From Cryptomeria japonica (taxonomy: Eukaryota; Streptophyta; Pinopsida; Cupressales; Cupressaceae), in contig NC_081408.1 in assembly GCF_030272615.1 (NCBI RefSeq), positions 199,935,341 to 199,999,340 of the forward strand: a stretch of 64,000 nt of DNA, in the 5' to 3' direction. Numbering within the stretch: position 1 is the first letter of the stretch; the number at the start of each line of letters is the position of its first letter. Below the pieces are notes generated by a model, which was not told the origin of the DNA, searched no databases, and saw only the letters and a list, made by a program, of their open reading frames with translations. The position numbers and the translations under genes are program-made. This document shows, piece by piece, positions 11,479 through 22,883 of the stretch.

Positions 11479-12657
11479 TGTTAGGCCCAATATGGAAAGC
11501 TAATGTATTGAGAGGGGGGGGTGAATCAGTTCTTCAGATCCTTTCTTTAACAATATCTTTACTAATATGCATAAACCATAAACTGTTGTAACATAACATA
11601 CAGCTAAAACGAATAGATAAAAACCATACATGATTCACTCCATAACACATATATTTTGGTTACGCAGAAACTCTTGGTTAGAGAGAAAAACTATGGTGGG
11701 GATGGCACCCACAACTTCACTACTACAATAATAAAGGTTACTCGGTTAGAGCTACATGTTCATCTATTTCTGATAGCTTACCCTGTTAGGAGTATTGAGA
11801 TCATTAGATATACCTTACTAAAGGATTTTACAACACTTATTCTAAATGTTGCACCTGGTTAAAGGCTTTACAATTTATAGACTTTGTTAGAGTCTTTTAC
11901 CCTGTTAAAGGTTTCTCTTACAACTTCAAAATATTACAATAAAATCTTTACAAATATCTGCAACTTTACATCTAGAATGTTATAGCAGATTCTATGTGCT
12001 CAAAATGAGATTACCTTGCTTATAGCATACCTCGGTAACCCATAGAGTAACTTGGTAAACTCTTCTGTTTACTCTGTTCCTTGACTGTTCTATGAAATGC
12101 TTCTCGGTGACCTCTGTGTCTCTGACAGTCACAATACTCAGTGCTTCCTTATCTATCACATGTGTCTTGCCTCACACACATTCTTCTCTCTTACTCTGAT
12201 CCTTAATTCATGCTGTATAAATAGATATCTTATGTTGGTGATCAAGTTCATTGCTTCAATCTTACAAACATGATTTATCAAATGAATAACCATGCAAAAT
12301 AATTCATTGGATAGATGACCTCAAAATCATACTAAATCTTTAAGTGCAATTTCCAATGTGATAACGTTTTGTTGTTCCTCTATCTTGTAACACATTTTCC
12401 CATGTGTGTCTAGATTCAATGAATCTGATAACATGTTTCACTTGGTGTATATCAACTTGGTGTATCATTATTGGTGCTTGGTAGACATGGAATGTTACTC
12501 GGTAGATAGCTCGGTGAATACTAGGCTCTGTGACTACTTTCTTTTATAAATGACTTGTTTTGTTCTTACCGACTAAATATTTTGGTAGTAGTAACCGACT
12601 GGAATATATAGAATGACTTTGGAAATAAAACTAATGGCAACTTGATAAGTAGTAACA
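11479..12657 (-). repeat. 3' LTR of element D
   Basis: 1179 bp with canonical minus-strand ends (TGTTACTACTTATC ... GGGCCTAACA). It carries the G7-8 run of the shared U5 block near 11511 and a TATA-like CTATAAATTG on the minus strand near 11870. No second copy is in the window because the 5' LTR has been lost. Confidence 0.88.
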
Positions 12658-13041
12658 ATCTCCCCTTTTGACATTAGTTGAGATGTTTGACAAAACTACT
12701 TTCAAAGTCATAACTCAAAAATCTATATACTTACAAAATTTTGACAAAACTGATAGTATATACTTTTGTCAATGAAATAATATATTCAGATTTACTCCCC
12801 TTATCAATATACTGTGAAAAATCTGAGTTTGTATGCTCGGTGATCAATATTCTATGTTAACTGCTTGGTTTAGTGTTTGGTGATCACTGGTTGGTGCTGT
12901 CAAAATTAACTGTGCATTTGGATACTTTGTACTACTCGGTATACTCCCCCTATATACAAAATTCCCCTTTGATACTTTGATGATATATCACTCCCCCTTT
13001 TTGACAAACATCAAAATTTAGTTACCATTTGGTGGGGGCAA
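12658..13041 (-). promoter_or_regulatory. Polypurine tracts and 3' untranslated region of element D
   Basis: The primary tract GTCAAAAGGGGAGAT (minus) abuts the LTR. More purine tracts appear near 12795 (AAGGGGAGTAA), 12943 (TAGGGGGAGTA) and 12990 (CAAAAAGGGGGAGTG). The spacing and repeated form resemble the 3' regions of B, I and O. Confidence 0.78.
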
Positions 13042-16000
13042 CTAGTCAAAAATGGATTTATACTTTGTCTTTGCATCGGTGAGAGCGGCAGAGAGGGCAT
13101 TCTTGACACTGTCCATAAGTGAATTCTGAGATGTAATGTCAGCTAATAGTGAAATGAGTCCATCTAAAGTGCTTCCCTCTTGCTGAGTGGATAGGGAGGT
13201 AGCTTTGTTGATCTGCTCTTGGATAGATGAAAGATGAGGAATGAATAATGTTTGTAGAGTCGTTATGTCCATCCTTATCTTGTGCTCTTCAATCCTGAGT
13301 TCAAATTGTTGAGCCATGAGCTTTTGTAACTGTGTATAGAATTTCTAAATAGAATTGGGCTCAGTGGTCAACTTATTTGAGAGATTGGTGAGCTCTTTCT
13401 TAACTACTTATATTTTATTTTTGATGTCCTTAATGAATAAAGAGAATGTACAGAGTTTCTAAAATAAATAAAGAATGTGCTTGAGTTGAGGGGACAACTC
13501 AACAATAAATTTGAAAAGTTTAACTTTGCCAATAGCAATAGCTTTCTATACCTCTTCAATCATTTTAGCAGTGAGCTCTTTGTCCTTCAATTTTCTCAAA
13601 TATTCAGATGCATCTACTCCAAATGTTTCTATCTTGGTTAGGAGTTCATCCGGTTGAATATGGATGGTGACATCTTTTGTCAGTGTTGCTTCAGGTAGCA
13701 TATTGGTTAAGAGTGCTTTCACCTTCTGAAGTACTTTATTTTTGTTTTGAATAGCCATATGTTTTTCCTGTTCATTTTTGGCTTTGCATAGTTCACCAAA
13801 TTCAATGAGTGCTTGCCCTTTCAATTTGGATATATCTACATTGGGCAACACTATTGATTTTGACAAATCTAATTTTAAACTATGCTTCTTCATTTTCTTT
13901 TCTTTACCTTTCACTAGTTGAACTAATACAAGGGCTTGAGAGGTTTGTTGGCCCTTGGTAGGTTGCTCGATAGAGGCAACACTTTGGTCAGTTTCTTTAG
14001 CCTCTGTAGTGTCCTTTGGTGCCTTTGTGCTTGGAGTCTCAGTTGTAAAATTTTCAGTGCTAGAAGGTGCTTGTGAGGTTTGCTCCCCAGTAGCTTGAGA
14101 AGTAGCTTCTTCTTCTGTAGACTGGTGACCTTCTATACCTTATTCAGTATCCTGAGGGGCCTCGGTGGAAATAGGTTGTTTGACTGGAGGATAGGGTTGA
14201 ACTTGTTCCAAAACTGATTCACTTGAAACCAGTTGGGTATAAGCATTCCCTTCTATCATTTCTTGTTCTGGTGCCTCGGTGTCCATGATATCCTCATCAA
14301 CCTGTATAGTGTCAGCAGGGTCCTGCTTGGTGATATCAGGATCTTGCTTGGTGACATCATATATTTTAACTTCAGCTTGTTCACCATCATTCTTGATTCG
14401 AAAGATTTCCTGCCATTTGTCCTTGGTTTCATTTTCTACATCCAAATAGAGTCCATTCATCAATTTTAAAGTTCTTTGCTTGACCAGAAAGTTTTTGTGG
14501 TAGTTTTTCAGATGTTCTTTGATTTCATCTACTGACATGTCTAGAAAGAGATGTACCAGACTTCTTTCTCTCATCTTCTTTTCTGAGTCCATGGCATATG
14601 TCCACCTGTTATCAATATGCGCATACAATTCTTTTGGAAGAGAATTAGTTACTTCCAATGGGACCAATCAAAATTTCAAAAGAGTGTAGATTATAGCTTC
14701 TTTAATTTGTCTCTTTTCTGCATTATTTTTGGATTCATATTTTACATATGTGAATGATCCAAATCCACCATATTGCTTCAGATTAGCACAAAAATTTTCA
14801 ACACTATGTACATTTTCCTTTGTACTCTTTACAATCTGAAATTTGTTTTTGTCTTCAGATTCAGTGTCACTAGACTCTTTAGCTAAAATGAGTCTCCAAG
14901 TAGATTTATTGTATGTTTTTGTTACCTTGGGTGCGGCAACATTCTTTGGTTTCTTACTTGGTGATGCTGCAGATGCTCTTGTGTTAGGTCGCTTTGTTGG
15001 AGGAGTCAGTGATACTTTTGATGTATCATGTTTCTTTCTTTTCAAAACTTTTCCTTTAGGCAACTCGGTGCTCAATGTAATAGCTACCTCCTGGGCTTCA
15101 AATTCCTCCTCGGTGATGGCTAGAGTGCCCTTGACAGGTGTGGAGGAAGAACCTTCTCCAAATTTCTCCATTAATACCTTGATCATTTTTGTTGACTTGT
15201 AGCCTTGGGCACTACAATGCTCATCTTAACTTTTTCTTGTACTTCTTCATATGTATCGTATCTCAGCTCAGTAGCATGCCTTGGTAATGTAAGAAAAGCA
15301 TCTATCTGCTATTGTGTGATGTCAAAATCAATCTCATAACCCATAGGTGGCAAAGATTGAGTTCTCAGTTCCATAGCATTAACATAGCAGTAGTCGGTGT
15401 CTACTTCAAAACATATGTCATCTTTTTATTTCTCCACTAACTTGGGTGGAATTCTATACTTGTTATGCATCTTCTCTTGAAACTAGCTGAAATAATCATC
15501 CATAATATCATTAAAGTTATCACCTAGCTTCTTGATGAAGTCATTGATTTGATGGGTGATTGGTCGGTGTAGCTTCCAAACAACTTTACCGACTGATGGA
15601 AAGAATTTCTCAAAATAGAAAAACATGCATACCAGAAGTGATCCAAACTTTAGTGTATTAGCCAAGTTGTTCTTCTTCGGCTTCCTCATGGTATTGAGAT
15701 TCTCAAATAGGTTTTTCAACAATACCTCACATAAATCAATTTTCATGCCTTTCTTCACAATTTTATATGCTAAGTCGACTGCTACATAGGGTACACTGTT
15801 TTCCCTAGCCGATTGCAAGAAACAATAACCTATCACTCTAATTGCAAATTTCAACTCTGCATTTGTCACATTGTTTAGTTTTAGTCCTCTGCAAAAAGTT
15901 CTACTCCAGTTAAGCTGATCAATTCCTTTTGTGATATCATTTTCTAAGCTTGGGCATGATCATAAATAGGGTAACCGGTGATCAAATGGATGATTTCCTT

Positions 16001-16440
16001 GGTGATCTTAAACGGTTTCTCTTCTAGCCACATGAAGTCATCATGAACTCTGCTCAGAACAAACGCATGAAGTCATCATGAACTCTGCTCAGAACAAACG
16101 TGACCCACTGGGGTTTGAATACACGGGGATAGGTTAGGGCTTCAGTCAATCCCTTGATTTTAATGTGTTCATACTTTCTATCCATTTTACCATCAGTACA
16201 CAATTCATCATATGTGTCCTTGATCTCAACATGACCTAGTTCCTCAACTCGACACTTAGTGAAGAATCTCACATCCTCAACTAACAAAACTCTATCCGGA
16301 ATGAGTGAAAATGTAGTTTTATCATCTGGTTCAGATGCAACTTTGGGAGTTAAAGAGTATTTCAGTGAGGGCTTTCCGATGTTCTCAACAACAATGGGGT
16401 TCTGGATCTTAGGTGCTATTGCAGATTTCAGATAAATACT
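13042..16440 (-). pseudogene. ORF2 of element D, homologue of element B ORF2
   Basis: Several frames cover an unknown protein. Residue blocks shared with B are MKIDLCEVLLKNLFENL, LKFGSLLVCMFFYFEKFFPS and DDICFEV ... PPMGYEIDFDI. The part from 15186 to 13042 is one frame with one TGA (14668) and about five TAA/TAG codons. It contains a Lys/Ser/Pro-rich region, KELYAHIDNRW, and a charged C-terminus (MAQQFELRIEEHK) ending at 13042. A 35-bp duplication at 16031-16100 shifts the frame upstream. Function unknown; it sits where pol would be in an autonomous element. Confidence 0.72.
16031..16100. repeat. Perfect 35-bp tandem duplication inside element D ORF2
   Basis: The 35 bases at 16031-16065 are repeated exactly at 16066-16100. 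As 35 is not a multiple of three, the duplication shifts the ORF2 frame. The two copies are identical while the surrounding element is heavily decayed, so the event looks recent. Confidence 0.97.
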
Positions 16441-16790
16441 AACAAAATATCCTTAGGGTTTGAAGACTTTCAAATGGAAAACGCTTTCTACTTAGCAAAT
16501 AATAACAAATTGATATGATCAGTAAACTATCTTGATAGTGCGTTGTGATTGATGTAAATACCTTTGAAATTCACTTGGGAGGTGGTTTGATCACCTTTGA
16601 ATCGCTTTGCTCTGCTTTCTTGAAAACTTGGTGAGTGTAAAATGACCGCGCAAAAGGCTTTAAGTATACATTATACCTTATTAGGCTCTTTACCGATTAA
16701 TTTGGAATAGGTGCACCTAGCTCAGTAGATAAGGTGCTTTCTTCATCTGACACAATTTCCTTTTTTTTCCAAATCATCTGTAATTTGCCT
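16441..16790 (-). other. Spacer between gag and ORF2 of element D
   Basis: About 350 bases without a frame I can assign. The position and size match the spacer at 7271-7598 in element B, which supports the idea that ORF2 is expressed separately from gag. Confidence 0.55.
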
Positions 16791-17835
16791 TTTATTTCCT
16801 TAGTGTCTCCTCTAGGTTGATCTCTGCAATCTCTAGCCAAATGTCCAACTTTGTGACAATGAAAACATGCCATACCAGGATTTCTCCATGATCTTCAGTT
16901 GTTCATTCTAAACCTTATAAAATAGTTGGCACTTATATGTCCATATCTTCCACAACATTCACACCATATCCTTGTATTGTAATCACATGGTACTGCAGAA
17001 TATGGTCGGTAAGGATCTGTGTGAGTTCGGTAGCCTCTAGGATTGGTCGGTGTGTAGACCACATATAGTTCTTTTGCTTAAACCAACACTCCTCGGTACT
17101 ATGTCCATATCTATTGCAGTTTTTACAAAACCCTTTGAATTTTGCCTTCTGATAATTGCTAACAAAATTTGTCCTACATTGGTTAGATGTGTGACCATAT
17201 TTATTGCAATTGTGACAATAACCATTAGACCTAGTGACATTCGGTTGGTTACCTTTTCTAATTTGGCACATGCTAGTAGTGTGACCTTGTTTTCCATAGT
17301 AGTTGCAAATAGGCTTCTTTCCTTTGATATTCTTCTTATTTCCAGCTTGTTTTGATGATTCTCCTCTCTCGGTAATATGAATTCCCTTCTTGGTAGAGTC
17401 TTTTCCTTTATAACTGAGTCTTGCAACTTTGTTGGGTCTCTTTGTATTAAGTTTCTCATCCAACATCTTTGATGCTTCATAACTCTTTTTCAATGTTTCC
17501 TTGGATTTCTTCTCTGTTTCAAGTTCATCGGTCAACCTTGATACTTCAAGTTTCAATGCTTGATTCTCATCATCTTTCGGATTTGCTTCAGGATGTGCAT
17601 ATCCCAATTGATCTGATAGATTTTGTTGAATCCCAGTCAACCTTGTGATTTCATCATTCTTTTCTCATACTAATGCTTTAAGCTATTGATTTTCTCTTTC
17701 TAGATCTCTTACTTTATCCTCAGCTATCCTTAATGCATCAAGATTTTTCAGTCATCTTTGTGCTAAAATGTTCATGTCCTCTTTTCATTGCTTTTAGCTG
17801 ATCAGTCAGTGCTTTGTTCTTCTCCTTTAGTTCAT
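16791..17835 (-). pseudogene. gag of element D: coiled coil plus about five zinc knuckles
   Basis: A coiled coil (LSDQLGYAHPEANPKDDEN, LEVSRLTDELETEKKSKE) is followed by a Lys-rich linker and knuckles. CNYYGKQGHTTSMC has its second Cys changed to Tyr. CHNCNKYGHTSNQC and CKNCNRYGHSTEEC are intact. CECCGRYGHISANY has lost its last Cys. CFHCHKVGHLARDC, in another frame near 16870, is intact. Residues before 17835 are lost at the junction with element C. Role inferred as RNA-binding capsid protein. Confidence 0.85.
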
Positions 17836-17843
17836 GAGATCAA

Positions 17844-17859
17844 TGCCAAAGGGGGAGAT
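17844..17859 (+). promoter_or_regulatory. Polypurine tract of element C
   Basis: TGCCAAAGGGGGAGAT runs into the 3' LTR start at 17860. It is nearly identical to the tracts of elements H and I, which shows that C, despite its reversed interior, is a plus-strand element. Confidence 0.9.
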
Positions 17860-18643
17860 TGTTGGCATTTTTGATGATTATGCTGTGATTGTCATTGATG
17901 GACACACACTTGCATTGAGATCACTTTTATATAAATGAGTTAAAGCTCAATCGGAATTTGTTGCAACTAGTATGTTGTATTATAGTTTCTAGACTATTGG
18001 TGTTTTGTAGAATGTGTTTACCAGTCTGAAGCGGTATGTTGACTCCAAGTGGTTCATGGATCTCAAGTGGTATGAGGGATCAAAGCGGCAAAACACATAT
18101 TTCCCAGTCTTCATTTTTGTCAAACTAGCAACCAGTATTTTGTGTAAACCAGTAATACTCTGATGAGTTACCAACTGGCATTCTGTGATGAGTTATCAAT
18201 AGACATTTTGTGATGAGTTACCATCCACTGATTGTTTGACGGTACCGACACTCTGGCGGTGCTTTTTGTGTCATGTTACCAAGTATGTCTAGATTCATTG
18301 AACCTAGGAAATTGGATTGTAAACCTATTGGACCAACATGAAATCAGATTTCTTTATAAGGACATCATGTCTAGGGTTTAAGGTGGTTGATGAGTTTTTG
18401 TAAGAATGATCTTAACTGTGAAGATGAAGTTTTTTTGAGGTGTAATAGAGTGTGAGTTACTGAAGACTGAAGTAATGCTAAAATGCATTAGCTATGAGCC
18501 ATAATGGATCTAACCAAGCAATCTATGCTATTTGCTAGATCATTCACTTGTTGATTACTCACATCTTTGACAAGTCTGAAGCCCTTAACTGGGTAGGCTT
18601 AGAGTAGCCTTTGTAAAATCCTCTATCAAGGTGTTTCACATCT
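17860..18643 (+). repeat. Truncated 3' LTR of element C
   Basis: Matches 10045 onward for 784 bases, then stops at CACATCT (18643) where the sequence switches to a reverse-oriented LTR. About 390 bases of the LTR end, including the C-rich U5 block, are missing. Relative to the 5' copy it also lacks a short stretch between two CTAGGGTTT direct repeats. Confidence 0.9.
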
Positions 18644-19873
18644 GAGAGGGGGGGTGAATCAATTGTTAACAAATTATAACATTTAATCCACTTAATAACC
18701 TTTAAATAGATAAAGTATGGGTCAAGCACATACAGATGCTAGTAGGAATAGATACCAATAAATAATACAACTTAATAATTAAACAAATAATCAATGCAAA
18801 TAAACCATACCACATAACACCATGATTTGTACGTGGAAAACCTAGAAAGGGAAAAACCATGGTGGTAAGCCTACCCATAGTTAGATGATACTTCTACAGA
18901 AAGTATGTGTTACAATGAGGGGCTTGCACTTATAGGAAGGCACACTATGTAAAGTGTACTGCTCATTACAAAAGAGTCTCACTGACTACAAAGAGGCTAC
19001 AACCATATCAAGATAAATGGACAACAATCAAATAGAATGAACTGCCAGAAATAACATCTATCATGCCTGATTATAGTCCTGGTTAAGCTCAATACCAGAG
19101 GCCTTTGACCTCTTCCTTAATCCCAATTTGATCACCTATGATCGACCAAATCTCCTTCACATATGATATTGCATTCCAAGACCATGACACATAATCCCCA
19201 TGATCTACAATGAGATCTTACATCATTTTATACAAACCCTAAGGCCTAAACCAATTAGGTCGGCCACCTAAAAGATGTTACAATAAGATCATTACATAAT
19301 TCCATATTACAATGATATGCCATGTCGGCTTAAGACCAAAATAACAATAACAAATCCATAGAACATCTAAGTAACATGTAGAGAACACGTTAGGATGATA
19401 TCGGTCAATAACCTAGATAGGTACCAGACCTATTCTGTGTCCACCACGCTAAAGAAATGTCTTCAAGCAGTTGAAGAATGATAAAAGAACATCTTCAACA
19501 TCCTAAAATCCATTAAGAAGCTGCACCAACACCAATTATGCATCCTGTCAAGATTCCTCAGTGAAAGATCTATCGGTAGAGCCTTAAACTAATGTTGGTA
19601 AGGGTTTACCAGAATGTATGATAGCATCCGATTACCAAGTCAATACCAACTGACCAGGACATGCTCATGGAGCATATAACACATGCAATCAAACATACTT
19701 CACAGATCCAAACATGTCGGAAGTGTCCAATAGATAATCTCTTCTACCGGTAACACTAGATCTTCTACCGGTAACCAAAACTTGTCTGTCAGTAACCATC
19801 CATAAAAACTAGAGTTGACATCAATGACAAAACATCAATGCAACACATAATCAATTCATCCATAATGGAAACA
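18642..19873 (-). repeat. Truncated lone LTR E (family of elements G, H, M)
   Basis: Read on the minus strand it begins TGTTTCCATTATGG and continues as the LTR family of G, H and M, including the GTCAGTGAGACTC block and the C7 tract. It ends abruptly at CTGAGAGG, lacking the last ~20 bases and any primer site. No polypurine tract lies before its start at 19873, so it is not a normal 3' LTR. Its TGTTTCC opening is shared only with element G. Confidence 0.82.
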
Positions 19874-20857
19874 TAAACTATCTCAACAACAAAATTTAGA
19901 TTGCAATGAAAAGAAATCCTATCGCATTCACTAGAGGAAGAAAGACAAGATTTTAAAATGAAAAACACAAACCATATGCAAAAATATCCTTCCTTGGACT
20001 CCATTGTTTTTCTTTCTCCTTCAAATTTGTGGATGCCACCTACAAAGAAAGTGTGTTGAAATAAATTGATGACAAGATTGTAGAAAAATGATGAGATAAA
20101 TAGGAAAGCATAAGAATACTCAAAATGTGGTATATTCAGATGAGAAAATATTGATAAATTTATAGAATATTGAAGACAAGATTGGAGAATCAAGATGGAT
20201 TCCAAAAGATGACATAAAGAATCTTTTGACTGGGCATATCTCATTTTTTGAATTTTAAATTGAGATTAAAGAGATATTTTCCAAGAAGATAAATCAAGAA
20301 AATCAGAAGTTGACTGGTTACTTCTATTTTCAATTTTTAGGAAGATATGATAATGATTGTTTGAAAATCATATAAAGTAGATGATGACATACTTTCCATT
20401 TTCAAAAATTGGGAGAATATGAGAAAATAATTCATTTAAATTGGATAATGATTTATTTTAATTTTTAAATTAATTTTCTTGATTTATTTGCCATTTTTGA
20501 ATTTGGATGAGGATAATTAGAAATTGAATTAATTAAATAAAAATAACTAAATATTTGTTTCCATTCTTGATTTTTGGAAGAAGAAAATTAGGATTTTATT
20601 AAATAAATAGAAATTTATTTAATTATGATGAAATAATTAGCTAATTAAATAATTTAAAGAAATTATTCAATTATGAGAAAAATTAAATTGAATTTAATTA
20701 ATTAATAAAGATTATTTAATTAAAGTTAGGAAATGAATGATTAATGATGAAATGATTTAAATGATTAGGAAAATAGAAAATTTGAATTAGAAGAATGACA
20801 CAATGTCAACATATGGTGAAAATCAAATGCGACATAGAAGACATGTTAAAAATTAAT
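19874..20857. other. AT-rich stretch without recognisable genes
   Basis: Nearly 1 kb, very AT-rich, with AATTAAAT-like runs between about 20430 and 20780. I see no LTR, gag or pol similarity and no convincing open frame. It could be the only remnant of pre-insertion genomic DNA here, or an unrecognised element part. Confidence 0.6.
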
Positions 20858-21473
20858 TTAGCAACATAGGAGTGATGACCAATTTTGGGTGTCTAGAGAG
20901 CCAAATAGTTCATCCATATAAAAGGTGGTCAGATCCTTAGCTTCTTCAATGGCTGAGACTTTGATGTCATACTTTGGATTGAGAGATCTGAGTACCTTTT
21001 TTAGTATAACTTCATCTTTAACTTCTTCTCTGAGTCCTCTAATAGCACTCACTTTTTCATCCACTCATTGTAGATAATCAACTATTTTCTCCTCATCCTT
21101 CATTTTTGGGTTTTCAATTGAGCTATCAGATTTTGTAGTTTGGCTTCTTTCACTTTAGTATAATCTTCATATATGCTTTATATTTTATCCCATGTTTCTT
21201 TTTTGCAGTGCAGTGCATCACTTTGACAAACTTTGTATTAGACAGACCACTTAAGATTGTGCTCTTAGCTTTTGCCTTGTTTTCATACTCCTTTATAGCA
21301 TCAAAGTCGGTATGGGGAACTAGAAGAACAACATGTCTATTTTTTATTGACATCCAGATATCAAACCCAAGGGAAGACATATATGTCTCCATTCTTCTAC
21401 TCCAAAAGGCATAGTTGGTGCCATCAAACATAGGTGCCTTAGAGGAGGACTCATTTCTAGCCATTGTGTTCAT
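20858..21473 (-). pseudogene. copia gag fragment of element F (element I type)
   Basis: The ATG at 21473 starts MNTMARNESSSKAPMFDGTN, then YAFWSRRMETYMSSLGFDIW, closely matching the gag start of element I at 35896. A frame change near 21160 is followed by EVILKKVLRSLNPKYDIKVS and TTFYMDELFGSL. The fragment ends at 20858; nothing of its pol remains. UBN2-type gag forms the virus-like particle. Confidence 0.88.
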
Positions 21474-21523
21474 GAGATAGGATCTACCCAAGCTAGAGGA
21501 AACTTTACAATAAGGGAACCTAA

Positions 21524-21538
21524 GGCTCTGATACCAAT
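21524..21538 (-). promoter_or_regulatory. Primer binding site of element F
   Basis: Minus strand ATTGGTATCAGAGCC directly after the LTR end at 21539. It places F as a minus-strand copia whose LTR continued to higher coordinates before element G landed in it. Confidence 0.9.
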
Positions 21539-21625
21539 TGAAGAACACAAATGGACACTGGGAGGGGGGTGAATCATTTTTTTAATAAATTTTAACTATG
21601 TGTGCTAATACATAGACTGTATATT
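21539..21625 (-). repeat. LTR end remnant of element F
   Basis: 87 bases that read on the minus strand as an LTR 3' end with the C6-7 tract and TTCTTCA terminus. The LTR is cut at 21625 by the start of element G. I could not find the other part of this LTR. Confidence 0.78.
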
Positions 21626-22815
21626 TGTTTCCAATTTGGAGGAATTGATTATGTGTTGCATTGATATTTGTCATTGATGTCAACACTAGTTGTTTTGTTG
21701 TCTACTAGGTTCTGGTAGAGTGGTTGGTTTATGATGTTGATCTAGAGATCTTATCTAGTATGTTCTAACTATTGGAATTGATTTGGATTGGTTATTCATG
21801 TGTTCCTGATGCGTATCACATTCAATAATTGGTTCAGGATTTGATGATTCAGAAGCTATCATTTGTTCTAGTAATTATTTTGGTTACTGGTAAGAGTTTT
21901 ACTGGAAGAGCTTTGTTGAAGATCTTTTGATGAATATGATAAGTGGTGTTGGTGCAGCTTCTAGATGGTTATCAAGATGCTAATGGTTATCATGTTTATG
22001 TTCTAGTTGATTGGTGGTGTTGGATTTAGAACTGGACCTAATGTTATTCTATTATGTTAGGTTATGGACCGGTTTATGTAACGTGTTGGTTGATGCTCCC
22101 GATGCATTACCAGTTGGATTTATTGATTGGTTTACGTCATTTCGGTCTTAGGACCACTTGGTTTATCATTGGTTTGTGGTATTATGTAACAAATTTATTG
22201 TATTATCTTTTAGGATGCTAACCTAATTGTTTAGGTCTCGGGTTGGTATATATATGATGCAAAATCTCTTTGTAGATCATGGTATGTGGGTTATGGGATT
22301 ATCTATGTGTGAATAAAGTTGTAATCATATGCATGGGTTTTGGTTGATCATAGGTGATCAAATTAGGTTTGTGTAAGAGGTTTAAGACCTCTGGTATTGA
22401 GCTTAACCAGAATTATACTTAGGCGTAGGAGAGGTCATTCTTGTAGTTCATTCATCTTTCTAGATTGTAGTCTAGATTTCTTTTGTAGTCAATGAGGTTC
22501 TTTTGTGATGGGTAGTGTACTCTAGGTTGTTTGTCTTCTTGCATGTGCAGGACCCTTATTGTAATATTTATTCATTTGATTAGTGGATAGATATTATGGG
22601 TCTCAAATCCCACCGTAGTTTTTCCTCATTGAGGTTTTCCACATATAAATATGTGGTGTTATGGTGTTCATCTTTGTGGTTACATTGCTACTTATTGTTA
22701 TATTCTTTTATGTCTATCATTTGCCAAGTTATTGTGCTAATAAGGTTAAATTTATTCTAACTGATAGAAGACTGATTCACACCCCCCCCCCTCTCAGTGT
22801 TCTTTGATCCCAACA
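21626..22815 (+). repeat. 5' LTR of element G
   Basis: 1190 bp, TGTTTCCAATTTGG to TTTGATCCCAACA. It has a TATA-like TATATATATG at 22247-22256, a GTCAATGAGGTTCTTTTGTG block and a C10 tract near 22783. Similar to the LTRs of H and M over most of its length. Confidence 0.88.
22247..22256 (+). promoter_or_regulatory. TATA-like box in element G LTR
   Basis: TATATATATG at a position equivalent to the TATA-like boxes of the H 3' LTR and M LTR. Promoter role inferred from position. Confidence 0.55.
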
Positions 22816-22830
22816 ATTAAGATCAGAGCT
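22816..22830 (+). promoter_or_regulatory. Degraded primer binding site of element G
   Basis: ATTAAGATCAGAGCT, two bases off the ATTGGTATCAGAGC consensus seen in the other elements here. Confidence 0.8.
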
Positions 22831-22883
22831 TGGTGCCTCAGATTAAGTCTAAGTGCTTGAGGAAGATATTATATTTGGAATCT

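Larger units (their letters stand above)
11479..17835 (-). mobile_element. Non-autonomous LTR element D (gag + ORF2), 5'-truncated
   Basis: On the minus strand: gag (17835-16791), ORF2 (16440-13042), polypurine tract and 3' LTR (12657-11479). This is the same order as element B. Its 5' LTR, primer site and gag start are missing. At about 17835 its gag runs straight into the last bases of element C before C's polypurine tract. The left target flank is ACTTG (11474-11478). Confidence 0.86.
10045..18643 (+). mobile_element. LTR element C, gutted and carrying element D in reverse
   Basis: A 5' LTR (10045-11218), primer site and gag start lie on the left; a polypurine tract and partial 3' LTR (17860-18643) lie on the right, all plus strand. 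Almost all of the original body is gone. In its place is element D in the opposite orientation. The left flank AAGCG (10040-10044) would be the target duplication, but the right one is lost because the 3' LTR is truncated. Confidence 0.85.
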
